Shown piece by piece: positions 30,879 to 40,402 of a stretch of DNA of 64,000 bases. Each line of letters begins with the position of its first letter. Within the stretch, counting starts at the first letter, position 1. Both the position numbers and the translations under genes were made by a program. The notes beneath the pieces were generated by a model that did not search any database, had not been told where the DNA came from, and was given only the letters and a program-made list of their open reading frames with translations. Source of the stretch: Pararobbsia silviterrae (lineage in GTDB: Bacteria; Pseudomonadota; Gammaproteobacteria; Burkholderiales; Burkholderiaceae); NCBI RefSeq assembly GCF_003628125.1, contig NZ_RBZU01000001.1, positions 310,001 through 374,000 of the forward strand, written 5' to 3'.

Positions 30879-32252
30879 CTACCGCGTCTCTCCGAGATAC
30901 GCCACGACGCCGCGCCCCGCCACGCGGCCGCTCGCGAAACAGGCGGTCAACAGATAGCCTCCTGTCGGCGCTTCCCAATCGAGCATCTCGCCCGCGCAAA
31001 ACAGGCCCGCGCGTCCGCGCAGCATGAGCCGTTCATCGAGCGATTCGAACCTCACGCCGCCCGCGCTGCTGATCGCTTCCTCGATCGGCCGCGCGCGCTC
31101 GACGCGCAGCGGCAGGCGCTTGATCGCCGCGGCCAGCCGCGCCGGATCGTTGAAATCCGCCTTCGCCACGCATTCGTATACGAGTCCGGCCTTGACGCCC
31201 GCGATCCCGAGCCGGCTTCGCAGATGACTCGACATCGATCGCGATCCGCGCGGATGACGGACCTCGTCCAAGACGCGCGCCTCGCTGAGTCCAGGCGCGA
31301 GATCGAGCACGATCGTCGCGTGTCCGTGCTCATGGATCGTTTCACGGATCACGGACGATAGCGCGTAGACGAGACTCCCCTCGATGCCCGTCTCGGTCAC
31401 GACGCATTCGCCCTGGCGCATCGGCGTCGTGCCCTGTGCAGTCACGACGCCGAGCGAGACGGATTTGATGAAGTCGCCCGCGTGACGCGTGCGAAAGTGC
31501 TCGCTCCACGCCACGTCGAAGCCGCAGTTCGCCGGTTGAAGTTGCTCGACGTCGATCCCCGCTGCACGCAGCCATGCAACCCACGCGCCGTCGGAACCGA
31601 GTCGCGGCCAACTGCCGCCTCCGAGCGCAAGCACGACGGCGTCGGCCGTGAACGGCCTTTCACCGTCAGGCGTTTGAAACCGAAGCGCGAACGGCGACGG
31701 CCTGCCTGCGTCGTGCGTCCCCGCCGTAGCGGACCCGCGTGCGGCATCCGTCGTTTCAAACGCGCCCGTCCATCGATGACGCATATGAAACCGCACACCG
31801 AGTTCGCGCAGTCGATGCAGCCAGGCGCGCAGCATCGGCGCGGCTTTCATATCGGTCGGGAAGACGCGTCCGGACGTTCCGACGAACGTTTCGAAACCGA
31901 GCGCATGTGTCCACGCGCGCAGCGCCTCGGGACGCATGCACTCGACGATCGGCGCGAGCGCGTCGCGTCGCGCGCCGTATCGCGACAGGAAGGCCTCATA
32001 GGGCTCGGCGTGCGTGAGGTTCATGCCGCCCTTGCCCGCCATGAGGAACTTGCGCCCGACGGACGGCATCGCGTCGAACAGATCGACCGCGAACCCGGCT
32101 TGCGCGATGGTCTCGGCGGCCATCAGACCGGCGGGGCCGCCGCCGATGACGGCGATGACCGGACGCGTCGCATCGTGCGTCGGTGCGCGATGCGACGCAT
32201 CGGCGGGCAGTGTCGAATGCGCGGCCTGGCCGCGATGTTCCTCGTTTTCCAT
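30879..32252 (-). CDS. FAD-dependent flavoprotein, BaiN/YhiN (HI0933) type
   Basis: A 457-residue flavoprotein with a dinucleotide motif IAVIGGGPAGLMAAETIAQA (about 33-52), an MAGKGGMNLTH loop, and a second conserved FPTDMKAAPML and C-terminal AGLFCAGEMLDWEAPTGGYL. These are hallmarks of the HI0933-like family, whose members reduce unsaturated compounds in some bacteria; the substrate here is unknown. The first ~28 residues are a poorly conserved, His-rich extension. It is convergent with the methyltransferase gene. Confidence 0.85.
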   Translation of the reverse strand: MENEEHRGQAAHSTLPADASHRAPTHDATRPVIAVIGGGPAGLMAAETIAQAGFAVDLFDAMPSVGRKFLMAGKGGMNLTHAEPYEAFLSRYGARRDALAPIVECMRPEALRAWTHALGFETFVGTSGRVFPTDMKAAPMLRAWLHRLRELGVRFHMRHRWTGAFETTDAARGSATAGTHDAGRPSPFALRFQTPDGERPFTADAVVLALGGGSWPRLGSDGAWVAWLRAAGIDVEQLQPANCGFDVAWSEHFRTRHAGDFIKSVSLGVVTAQGTTPMRQGECVVTETGIEGSLVYALSSVIRETIHEHGHATIVLDLAPGLSEARVLDEVRHPRGSRSMSSHLRSRLGIAGVKAGLVYECVAKADFNDPARLAAAIKRLPLRVERARPIEEAISSAGGVRFESLDERLMLRGRAGLFCAGEMLDWEAPTGGYLLTACFASGRVAGRGVVAYLGETR

Positions 32253-32616
32253 GCAATGCTCTGATTAAACGGTGCGACGGTGCGACGGTGCGACGGTCCA
32301 TCGCACGTCCCGGACGCGACGCGCGGCGGCGCTCGGTGTCGTCCGAATGCCTTTCGACCCGTACGCTGGATCGATAGGATCCGATCTAACGAAGCGCGGA
32401 CGAGACCATACCGCGAACGCCAGCGCCGCGCGAGTGCCGCGCCGCACGGCGCGGCTCAGGCCGTCGTCGGGCCCTATTGTGCGGTCGGGCACGGACGCGT
32501 GTCGGCGCACCTGCGAGACTCCTTTCGGAAAGGTTGCGCGAGAACGGATCGCGGATAGTGGATCGCCGCGCCGGTAGCCGGTTCGTGACCTAGACTCAAA
32601 GCGTATGTCCCGTGCG
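32253..32616. other. Intergenic region with a short 8-bp tandem repeat
   Basis: About 365 bases between the flavoprotein and the glycosyltransferase, divergent genes. GTGCGACG is repeated three times from 32272 to 32295, close to the flavoprotein start. The remaining region should hold two promoters; none was clear. Confidence 0.45.
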
Positions 32617-32630
32617 AAGGGGAGTCCGAC

Positions 32631-33596
32631 GTGAACGACAGAGAAGTGCTCGTTTCAATCTGCATTCCGACCTGCGATCGGCCGGAGTTGCTCGAACTTG
32701 CGCTCGCGTCATGCCTCGCCCAGACCCACGCGCCGATCCAGATCGTCGTCGGCGACGACTCGCGCAACGATGCGACGCAGACGATGATGCGCACGCGCTA
32801 CGGTAACGACAGCCGTATCCACTACGTGCGCAACACGCCGCCGCTGGGCCAGGGCCTCAACGTCGCGAGTCTGTTCACGCGCGCCGAAGGCGACAAGATT
32901 CTGCTGCTGCACGACGACGATCTGCTCGAACACGATGCGATCGAATCGCTGCTCGGACTCTGGCAACGGCATCCCGATCTCGAGATCGCGTTCGGCGATC
33001 AATACGTGATCGATATCCACGGCGCCGTCGATCTCGAACAAAGCCGCGCGGGTAATATCGCGTTTTATCGTACGAAGGCCGCGGAAGGGCTGCAGAAAGC
33101 GCCGGGCCGCACGGGCCTCGTTTCGATGTTTCCGAACAACGGCTGGCTCGCGAACGCGGATCTCGTCAAGCGCGTGAACTACAAGGCGCAATTCGGTTCG
33201 GGCTGCGATTTCGCGTTCGGCGTCGAGGTCTGTCTCGCGGCGTCGAAGATCTACTACCTCAAGCGATACGTCTCGTCGTATCGCGTGACGCCGGGTGCGA
33301 TTTCGCAGACCACCGGGGCATCGATGAATTCGGCCGCGGTCGAAGCCTATCGGATCGTGCATGGATTGCGGCTCGCGCGCGAACTCGAACCGGCGCGGCG
33401 CGTGGCGTACAAACGCATGGTGCCGATCGTCGTCTCGACGCTCTCGCGGCACGACGAACCGGTCAAAAGCCTCAAGCTCGCGCTCATGCATCTGCATGCG
33501 TACAACTACGGGCTGAGTCCGCGCTTCTACTACCACATGCTGCTGATCGGCAAATCGATGCTGCATCGCAAGCGCGGCCGCCTCGCGAATACGTGA
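32631..33596 (+). CDS. Family 2 glycosyltransferase
   Basis: A 321-residue GT-A fold transferase. It begins VSICIPTCDRPELLELALAS and IQIVVGDDSRNDATQ, the nucleotide-sugar binding part, and has a DDD motif in LLLHDDDLL (95-97) for metal and UDP binding. The C-terminal part is basic and helical. It probably adds a sugar to a surface glycan. The GTG start follows AAGGGGAG by 6 bp. It is adjacent to a GT9-like gene across the KfrA-like gene, so envelope glycan work is plausible. Confidence 0.85.
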   Translation: MNDREVLVSICIPTCDRPELLELALASCLAQTHAPIQIVVGDDSRNDATQTMMRTRYGNDSRIHYVRNTPPLGQGLNVASLFTRAEGDKILLLHDDDLLEHDAIESLLGLWQRHPDLEIAFGDQYVIDIHGAVDLEQSRAGNIAFYRTKAAEGLQKAPGRTGLVSMFPNNGWLANADLVKRVNYKAQFGSGCDFAFGVEVCLAASKIYYLKRYVSSYRVTPGAISQTTGASMNSAAVEAYRIVHGLRLARELEPARRVAYKRMVPIVVSTLSRHDEPVKSLKLALMHLHAYNYGLSPRFYYHMLLIGKSMLHRKRGRLANT

Positions 33597-33665
33597 ACGC
33601 CATCGTCGAGCATCGAAGGTCATAAAGCATTCGATGCAAGCCGCCCGATCGCGGCATCGCCCCCT

Positions 33666-33705
33666 GAAAAACAAACACCCTACGGCGCAACGCGCGCGTA
33701 GGGTG
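33666..33705 (-). terminator. Rho-independent terminator of the KfrA-like gene
   Basis: CACCCTACG (33676-33684) and CGTAGGGTG (33697-33705) pair perfectly with a GCG/CGC extension inside the loop. On the minus strand TTTGTTTTTC follows. It lies about 70 bp beyond the KfrA-like stop. Confidence 0.8.
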
Positions 33706-33772
33706 AGGGTGGCGCGGCCGCGAAGCCGCTGCAATCAAGCGTATCGAGTCGTATTGGCCCGTCTCGACCCGA

Positions 33773-36211
33773 TCAGCGCGCCGGTTCCGCCTGACGCTGC
33801 CGTTGCGCCTGCTCGGCTTGACCGGCGGCAATCGTCTGCTCCTGGACGTCGAGCCGCAGCAACGGGTGCGTCGGGTTCATCGCGCCGAGTTCGGCGCTGA
33901 GCTGGTTGCGCAGCGCCGCTTCGCCGGCCGCACGCGATTCAAACAGCGCGTTGCGTTCCATCGCGTCGTTCAGATGCTGCTTGAGCTTCTTCGCATACGC
34001 GTCCCACTTCTCGTAGTTGCTGTGGACTTCTTCCATCTCGGCGTTGCGGCGTTCGACTTGCGACGCCAGTTCGCGCTGGAGCTCCGTGGCCTTCTTCACC
34101 GCGTCGTTGCTCGCTTCGCGTTCGGAGACGAGGTCCTGCTGCGCCGCATTGATCGTCGTCGCGAGTTCGGCCAGGCGTGCATCGAACTCGTTCGCGCGCG
34201 TTTCCGCCGCGACGACGCGCGAGTCCGCATAGTCGAGTTCATTCAACAGACGATCGATCTCGGCCTGCTGGTCGCCCGAAACGGCCGATCCGGCGGGCGC
34301 GGCGGCGGCGAGCTGCTCGCGTTCGGCGTCGAGCATCTGGATCGAGCGGCGCAGATCGTCGTTCTCGCGCGTGACCTGCGCGAGCGATTCGGCATGGCTC
34401 GCGCGATGCTCGGCGAGTTCGGCGTGCGCTTGGGCAAGTTCGATCCCGAGTTCGGTCACGCGCGACTGCAGCTCGCTCTGACGCGAAGCCTCGCCGATCG
34501 ACGCGACATGATTCGTGCGTTCGTTCTCGAGATCCGCCTGAGCCTGTTCGAGCGACGCGGCAAGCGTCGACGAACGCGCTTCGAGTTCAGACGAGTGCGC
34601 TTGGAGTTCGGACGCGCGGGCTTCACTCGACTCGATGCGCTGCGATTGCGCGGCAATCTGCGCTTCGAGCTCGGCCACCTTGGCCGCGTTCGTGTCGGCG
34701 TGCGCCGCGGCCGGCGACAATTCGGCGATCTCGGCATTCAACGCGTCGATCTTCGACTGCGCGGCCGCGACCTGACGTTCGAGCGCCTCGACGCTGGCCG
34801 CCGACGAGGCGGCTTGCGAGCTCAGGTTTTCGGATTGCGCGGCCACTTGCTGCGCGAGGCCGTCGGCATGCGAAGCCGACGAAATGATCTGCTCCTGCAG
34901 CGCATTGATCTGAGCCGTCGACTCCTGCGCTTGCTGGGTCAGGGCATCGACCTGCGCGACGGCCGCGGCATACCGCAGGCTCACGCTTTCGGCCTTGGCT
35001 GCGGCGTCGGCGTGTTCGCGGCGCAGCGTGTCCATTTCGGCTGCGGCATGCGCGCGTTCCTTGATGAGCGCGTCGAGTTGCGCAGCCGATTCGGCGTTCT
35101 TCGACATCAGCGTATCGACCTGCGCGGCCGAGATCTCGCCTTGCTGGCTCAAGCTGTCGATCTGCGCTGCCGCGCCGCTTGCCTGCTGCGAGAGGGCGTC
35201 GATGCGCGCGGCCGATTCGGTGGCTTCGCGCGTCAGTTGCTCGACCTTGGTCGCATATTCGCCGGCTTGCTTCGCGAGGGCGTCAGCACCGGCGCTCGAT
35301 TCGGCGACGCGCTTGTCGGCATCGGCAAGCCGCGCGTTGAGGCCATCGATCTGCGTGCCGAGTTCGGCGATGCGGGCTTCGCCTTCGCTGGTCTTCGCGC
35401 TTGAATCGGCCGCGGCGTTCTTGGCTTCGGATGCCTGATTGGCGAGCTCGCTCGCGAGCGCGCTGACTTCGGTGACCTGAGCGTTGAGCTTCGCGATCTC
35501 GGCGTCCTTCGCCAGGAGCTGCGCGTTGAGCGCGTTGACCTGGGCCGCGTGCGCCGCGCCCTGATCGGCGAGCGCCTGGAGTTCCTTCAACTGCTGCGCG
35601 TACGCGGTGTTGTCCTCGAGGCGCTGTTCGTTCGCGGCCGCGAGTTCATTGCGCGCGCGTTCGAGATCGGTCGCCAACTGGAGCATCTTGTGCTCCGAGT
35701 CGGTCGAGCGCGCTTCGGCCTGCTCGGCGCGACTGTTCGCGTAGATCAGGTCCGCGGCGACGCGCGCGAGTTCGTCGCTTTTTTCCTGATACGAATCGGA
35801 AAGCTCGCCCTGGCGGCGGCGGTTGGCCTCGAGCTCCTCGACGGTGATCTGCAGTTCCTGAAGCGCTTCGTCGCGCTCGGCGTTGGCTTCGTCGATGCGC
35901 TTCGACGTGAGGCGCAGGCGGCGCGAGGCGTCCTTTTGTGCTTCCTCGTTCGCGGCCGACCAGAGCCGGTCGAGCGCCGACAGCATCAGATCCGAGATTT
36001 CGTTGGGCAGCGTCGGATGTTCCTGATGCTGGCCGAGCATCATCGATTGCGACTCGCGCCAGCGGCGCAGCGCTGCCGCGACCGTCACGATCGACCCGCC
36101 ATGGACTTCGGACCAGACTTCGAGGGGAGAGACCTTGCGGCCTTCGACGGTCAGACGCTGGGCGATCTCGCTGACCAGATCGTCGCTCACTTCAGGGGTA
36201 ATGCCAGCCAT
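33773..36211 (-). CDS. KfrA-like DNA-binding coiled-coil protein
   Basis: An 812-residue protein. Residues 5-60 match the KfrA N-terminal DNA-binding region (VSDDLVSEIAQRLTVEGRKV, then VHGGSIVTVAAALRRWRESQ). Almost all of 80-740 is heptad-rich Ala/Glu/Gln/Ser sequence predicting a very long coiled coil, with many quasi-repeats such as AAQIDSLSQQGE. Plasmid KfrA proteins (about 300-350 residues) form nucleoid-like filaments and aid segregation; this chromosomal one is more than twice as long. A terminator follows it. Confidence 0.85.
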   Translation of the reverse strand: MAGITPEVSDDLVSEIAQRLTVEGRKVSPLEVWSEVHGGSIVTVAAALRRWRESQSMMLGQHQEHPTLPNEISDLMLSALDRLWSAANEEAQKDASRRLRLTSKRIDEANAERDEALQELQITVEELEANRRRQGELSDSYQEKSDELARVAADLIYANSRAEQAEARSTDSEHKMLQLATDLERARNELAAANEQRLEDNTAYAQQLKELQALADQGAAHAAQVNALNAQLLAKDAEIAKLNAQVTEVSALASELANQASEAKNAAADSSAKTSEGEARIAELGTQIDGLNARLADADKRVAESSAGADALAKQAGEYATKVEQLTREATESAARIDALSQQASGAAAQIDSLSQQGEISAAQVDTLMSKNAESAAQLDALIKERAHAAAEMDTLRREHADAAAKAESVSLRYAAAVAQVDALTQQAQESTAQINALQEQIISSASHADGLAQQVAAQSENLSSQAASSAASVEALERQVAAAQSKIDALNAEIAELSPAAAHADTNAAKVAELEAQIAAQSQRIESSEARASELQAHSSELEARSSTLAASLEQAQADLENERTNHVASIGEASRQSELQSRVTELGIELAQAHAELAEHRASHAESLAQVTRENDDLRRSIQMLDAEREQLAAAAPAGSAVSGDQQAEIDRLLNELDYADSRVVAAETRANEFDARLAELATTINAAQQDLVSEREASNDAVKKATELQRELASQVERRNAEMEEVHSNYEKWDAYAKKLKQHLNDAMERNALFESRAAGEAALRNQLSAELGAMNPTHPLLRLDVQEQTIAAGQAEQAQRQRQAEPAR

Positions 36212-36421
36212 ATTGCCTCGGCAATCGAATAGAGATGTGGACTCTGCGATTCATCTCGGGCGACGCCGGCGTTTCGGGGGATCCGCGGGCGCGCACCGTA
36301 TTACGCAATGCGGTGGCGAGATCGCGGGCCGGCTTCCGGCACGTGCTCTTCGCCACGGTACAGGCGATACAGTAGCCGAATCGCCGCGTATCGATCGGCC
36401 AAACAGAGCGCCGAACGCCCC
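36212..36421. other. Short intergenic region
   Basis: About 210 bases between the KfrA-like start and the glycosyltransferase stop, both minus strand. Presumably carries the KfrA-like promoter; nothing specific was recognised. Confidence 0.4.
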
Positions 36422-37612
36422 TTAATTCGCGACGGTTTTGAGGTGTTCGCGCGCGTCGTCATGCGATTCCCGCGACCCGGCGGCGCCGCGAAGCGCCGGA
36501 CGCGGCTCGGGCAGCGGCATCGCATCGAGCGCGGCGTCGCGCCATGCGCGCGCGACAAGTTCGACGTCGTCGGGCGCTTCGCTCGAATGCACGCCGTACA
36601 GGCCCTCGATCCGGAAATCGACGGCCGTGCAGTGCGGGTAATCGCGTACACGCAGGGTCGGATCGATCGTCGTGAAGATCGCGGTCGTGGGCACGTCGAA
36701 TCCCGCGGCGGCATGGACGGCGGCCGAATCCGCCGTGACGAGCGCGCGCGCGTGGCGGATCCAGCTCAGGAAGGCCGGGGTATCGGGCGCGTGCGACCGG
36801 ATCGACGTGTAGCGCGGATGATCGATCGGCGTAAAACCGAGCACGGGCAAGCCGTAGGCGTCCCAGAGCCGATCGATCCACGCGGCGTGGACCGCCGCCG
36901 GAATGGTTCGCACGCGACTGCTTGCATCGGGACTGAACAGCACGTAGGGCGCGTCGCGCCACGGCGCGGGCAGAGCGGGCAGCGCGAGCTCGGCAAGCCA
37001 GCGGTTCGCTTTCGCATGGGGCGGCACCTGGGCGGCGTCGACGCCGATCGCCTGAAGGAAGAAATCGATCATCGGCGTGGTCGCGAACGACGGCCAGAAC
37101 ACGATATTGCCGATGTCGACGATGCGTTCTTCCTTGGCGATGCTCGCGGCGGGCCAGGGCAGATCGCGCAGCGTCCCGAGGCCGATCGATTTTGCGAGCC
37201 GGTACAACTGCTCGACATAGTCGGGCGACGAGGCAGGCCGATAGAGCACGAGTTCGAGACTCGGATGCGTGCGGCGCAGCCAGTCGAGCGCCGTCAGCCC
37301 GATGATCGAGTCGCCGAGCACGACGCCCATCGCGCTGATCAGATGCACGACGTCGAGGTTCTGCGCGGGCAGGATGAACGGCCGCCGTGCGGCGCTCGAG
37401 ACGTTGCGCAGCGTATCGAGTGCGCGCGGCATGCGTGTCGGAAACGGCCGGCCGCCGGTTTCGAAATCGTAAGGCAGCTCGATCAGGCGCGCGTCGGTGA
37501 GCCACGATCCCGCACGGGTCAGGATCGCTTGCCGATCCGCGGCGCCGATCGCGTCTGTCGCGTCTGTCGCGGCGGGCGTCGTCGGGTTCGGATCACGCGT
37601 ATCGGTTTTCAC
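36422..37612 (-). CDS. Glycosyltransferase family 9-like protein (heptosyltransferase type)
   Basis: A 396-residue protein. The C-terminal half has the GT9-type donor-site segment ALVTADSAAVHAAAGFDVPT, resembling the TADTGPAH pattern of LPS heptosyltransferases, and the N-terminal half has VVLGDSIIGLTALDWLRRTH like the acceptor domain of GT9. It probably transfers a sugar in lipopolysaccharide or surface glycan synthesis in the cytoplasm. The low-complexity first 25 residues may be an extension, and the true start may be at an internal codon. Confidence 0.7.
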   Translation of the reverse strand: MKTDTRDPNPTTPAATDATDAIGAADRQAILTRAGSWLTDARLIELPYDFETGGRPFPTRMPRALDTLRNVSSAARRPFILPAQNLDVVHLISAMGVVLGDSIIGLTALDWLRRTHPSLELVLYRPASSPDYVEQLYRLAKSIGLGTLRDLPWPAASIAKEERIVDIGNIVFWPSFATTPMIDFFLQAIGVDAAQVPPHAKANRWLAELALPALPAPWRDAPYVLFSPDASSRVRTIPAAVHAAWIDRLWDAYGLPVLGFTPIDHPRYTSIRSHAPDTPAFLSWIRHARALVTADSAAVHAAAGFDVPTTAIFTTIDPTLRVRDYPHCTAVDFRIEGLYGVHSSEAPDDVELVARAWRDAALDAMPLPEPRPALRGAAGSRESHDDAREHLKTVAN

Positions 37613-37716
37613 AGGCGGCGGCCTCGTACGTCGTATGCGTTGCGCGCTACTTTACCGCGTCGGGCCTCGGGTGTCGGGACAGGCGCGCGACGCGGCGTCC
37701 GCGCATCGCGGCATCG

Positions 37717-38310
37717 TCACCAGATGCCCGACTCGCTCACGCCCACATCGAGCGCGACGTCGTGCGGCTCGCGCGGGAGGGTGTCGACGCGCCCCACATC
37801 GAACGCCACGCCGACGGCGATCGGCCGGCGTGCGCCGCGGGCCTCGAACGCCGCGAGCGTGCGATCGTAGAACCCGCCCCCATATCCGAGCCGAAACCGC
37901 GCGCGATCGATGCCGACGCACGGAATCAGCAGCAGGTCGGGTTCGACGTCGATGGGCATCTCGGGCACGGGAATGCCGAACAGGCCGCGGCGCGTCGGCG
38001 CGCCCGGACGCCAGGCATGGAACACCATCGGCGCGTGTCGTTCGACGACGACGGGTAGCGCGGATTGCGCGCGCGTATCGATCGCGAGCCAGCGCTCGAT
38101 CGCGGGTCTCGGATCGAATTCACCCGCGATCGGCCAATAGATCGCGACACAGCGCGGCGCGCGTTCGACGAGCAGGTCCACGATCCGATCGGTGAATCGG
38201 GCATCGCGCGCGGGGTCGTGAACCAACTGTTGTCTCGATGCCAGCAAAGCCTTGCGCAGGGCCGTTTTTGAGCCAGCGGGCGCGGGATCGCATGCTATGC
38301 TGTGCGCCAC
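37717..38310 (-). CDS. 5-formyltetrahydrofolate cyclo-ligase
   Basis: A 197-residue protein of the usual length. It converts 5-formyl-THF to 5,10-methenyl-THF with ATP. Signature segments are KTALRKALLASRQQL at the N-terminus, the DLLLIPCVGID substrate loop and the GYGGGFYDRTLA nucleotide motif. GTG 38310 has GAGG 8 bp upstream; TTG 38328 is an upstream alternative that would overlap the start of the divergent transglycosylase gene. The two genes share a very short promoter region. Confidence 0.9.
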   Translation of the reverse strand: MAHSIACDPAPAGSKTALRKALLASRQQLVHDPARDARFTDRIVDLLVERAPRCVAIYWPIAGEFDPRPAIERWLAIDTRAQSALPVVVERHAPMVFHAWRPGAPTRRGLFGIPVPEMPIDVEPDLLLIPCVGIDRARFRLGYGGGFYDRTLAAFEARGARRPIAVGVAFDVGRVDTLPREPHDVALDVGVSESGIW

Positions 38311-38327
38311 TGAAATGCCTCGTGTCA

Positions 38328-40298
38328 ATGATGTCGAAGAGTCTCGTTCGAGTATATCGCGTGGTCGCCGCCCTGATCGCCGGCACCGCGCTCGTTGCCT
38401 GCAGCAGTGCTTCGCCGATCCGCTCGCAGGCTCCGGCCGAACTTTCCACGGACGATCTCGCTTTCATTCAGCTTCGCGATGCCGCGCGTCAGAACGACGC
38501 GGCGCAGGCCGCGAGTCTCGCGGCGCAGTTGTCGAGCTATCCGATCCCGTCGTACGTCGACTACTTCGCGCTCAAGCCTCAGTTGTTCGACGGCTTCGGC
38601 CACGCGAACCCGAACGCTCCCGACGATGCGATCCTCGCGTTTCTGAGCAAATACGACGGACAGGCGATCGCGGACCGGCTCCGCAACGACTATCTGCTCG
38701 TGCTCGGCGCACGCCACGACTGGAAGAATTTTGACGCGCAATATCCGCGCTTCGCGCTCGACGACGATACGCAAGTCAAGTGCTATGCGCTCGAAAGCCG
38801 GCTCAATCACAACGAGAACGTCGGCGATGCGGCGCGCGCGTTGCTCGTCGAGCCCAAGTACTACGGCGACGCATGCGTCGACCTCATCACCGCGCTGGCG
38901 CTCAAGGGGCAGTTCACGTCCGACGATGTCTGGCAGCAGATCCGCATCGCGTACGAGGACAACTACGTCAACACGGGCAACCGGATTGCCGATGCGCTCG
39001 GTCCGCAACGACCCGACGACACGCTGCTCGATCTCGCGGCGAACAAGCCGCCGCTGCTGCTCGCGCGCGGCGTCGCGATGAACGCGCCGTCGCATCAGCT
39101 CGCATTGCTCGCGATCACGCGGATGGCGCGCAACGATCCGGCGATCGCGGCCGCGACGTATTCGTCGATCGTCCAGGCGCTTGCGCCTGAAGAACGCGCG
39201 ATCGGATGGGGCACGATCGCGTATCAGGCCGCGCTCAAGCAAGTACCGGGCGCCGTCGATTGGTACCGCTTGTCGGTCAATGCGCCGCTCTCGTCGCCGG
39301 CTTATGAATGGCGCGTGCGCGCGGCGCTCGCGATCGGCGACTGGACGATGGTCCGCTGGGCGACGGAATCGATGCCCGCCGCGCTGCGCGCGCGACCCGC
39401 ATGGATCTATTGGCACGGCCGCGCGCTCAAGGCGCTCGGCGATCCCGTCGGCGCGGCCGCCGATTTCGGCCTGGTCGCGACGCGCTTCGATTTCTACGGA
39501 CAGCTTGCGACCGAAGAGCTCGGCAATCCGATCGTCGTGCCGCCGCGCACGTCGGTGACCGACGATGAAATCCGCGCGATGCGCAATGTGCCGGGTTTCC
39601 TGCTCGCGCAGCGTTTCTACGCGATGAATCTGCGTTTCGAAGGGAATCGCGAATGGAACTGGGCGTTGCGCGGCATGACCGACCATCAGTTGCTCGCGGC
39701 CGCGCAGTATGCGAAGTCGATCGAGCTCTATGACCGCGTCGTCAACACGGCCGATCGCACGCAGCAACAGCATGACTTCTCGCTGCGCTATGCGGCCCCG
39801 TTCAAGGACATCGTCGAGCGCGACGCGAAGCAGAACGATCTCGATGTCGAGTGGGCCTACGGTCTGATTCGCCAGGAATCGCGCTTCGTGATCGCCGCGC
39901 AATCGGGCGTCGGCGCGCAAGGGCTCATGCAGTTGATGCCCGGCACCGCGAAGCTCGTCGCGCGCAAGATCGGTCTCGGGCCCTTGTCGCCCGACCAGAT
40001 GTCGGACATCGACACGAATATCCTGCTCGGAACGACGTATTTGTCGATGGTCTACAATCAGTTCGACGGTTCGGCCGTGCTGGCCTCGGCGGCCTACAAC
40101 GCGGGACCGGGTCGCTCGCGTCAATGGAAGGCGGCGCTCGCGAAGCCCGAAGAGGGCGCGATCTTCGCGGAGACGATTCCCTTCACCGAGACGCGCGACT
40201 ACGTGAAGAACGTGTTGTCGAACACCGTGTATTACGCCGCGTTGTTTGAAGGCAAACCGCAATCGCTCAAAGTGCGGCTCGGCTTTATCGAGCCCTGA
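38328..40298 (+). CDS. Lytic murein transglycosylase, Slt-type lipoprotein
   Basis: A 656-residue enzyme with a lipoprotein signal ending LVAC (Cys about 23) and a large superhelical U-shaped part. The C-terminal SLT lysozyme-like domain has catalytic Glu about 517 in LIRQESRF, followed by GAQGLMQLMPGTAK and ASAAYNAGPGR. It cleaves peptidoglycan strands with 1,6-anhydro product formation in the periplasm. ATG 38328 or 38331 are both possible starts. It begins the conserved housekeeping run. Confidence 0.9.
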   Translation: MMSKSLVRVYRVVAALIAGTALVACSSASPIRSQAPAELSTDDLAFIQLRDAARQNDAAQAASLAAQLSSYPIPSYVDYFALKPQLFDGFGHANPNAPDDAILAFLSKYDGQAIADRLRNDYLLVLGARHDWKNFDAQYPRFALDDDTQVKCYALESRLNHNENVGDAARALLVEPKYYGDACVDLITALALKGQFTSDDVWQQIRIAYEDNYVNTGNRIADALGPQRPDDTLLDLAANKPPLLLARGVAMNAPSHQLALLAITRMARNDPAIAAATYSSIVQALAPEERAIGWGTIAYQAALKQVPGAVDWYRLSVNAPLSSPAYEWRVRAALAIGDWTMVRWATESMPAALRARPAWIYWHGRALKALGDPVGAAADFGLVATRFDFYGQLATEELGNPIVVPPRTSVTDDEIRAMRNVPGFLLAQRFYAMNLRFEGNREWNWALRGMTDHQLLAAAQYAKSIELYDRVVNTADRTQQQHDFSLRYAAPFKDIVERDAKQNDLDVEWAYGLIRQESRFVIAAQSGVGAQGLMQLMPGTAKLVARKIGLGPLSPDQMSDIDTNILLGTTYLSMVYNQFDGSAVLASAAYNAGPGRSRQWKAALAKPEEGAIFAETIPFTETRDYVKNVLSNTVYYAALFEGKPQSLKVRLGFIEP

Positions 40299-40402
40299 CC
40301 ATCGAGCCCTGACTCGGCGCACCGGCGATCGCTACGGCTAGGAAGCGGCGCCCGCGCGGCGCATGACGGGCCACGCGCATCGTCGACGTCGGGAGGGCGA
40401 AA

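Noticed and set aside
33803-35404. 533-residue plus-strand frame opposite the KfrA-like gene
   Set aside because: Arg/Leu-rich shadow of a repetitive coiled-coil gene with no motifs of its own.
38325-40322. 665-residue minus-strand frame opposite the lytic transglycosylase
   Set aside because: Arg-rich antisense shadow in high-GC DNA; the plus frame has the SLT motifs.
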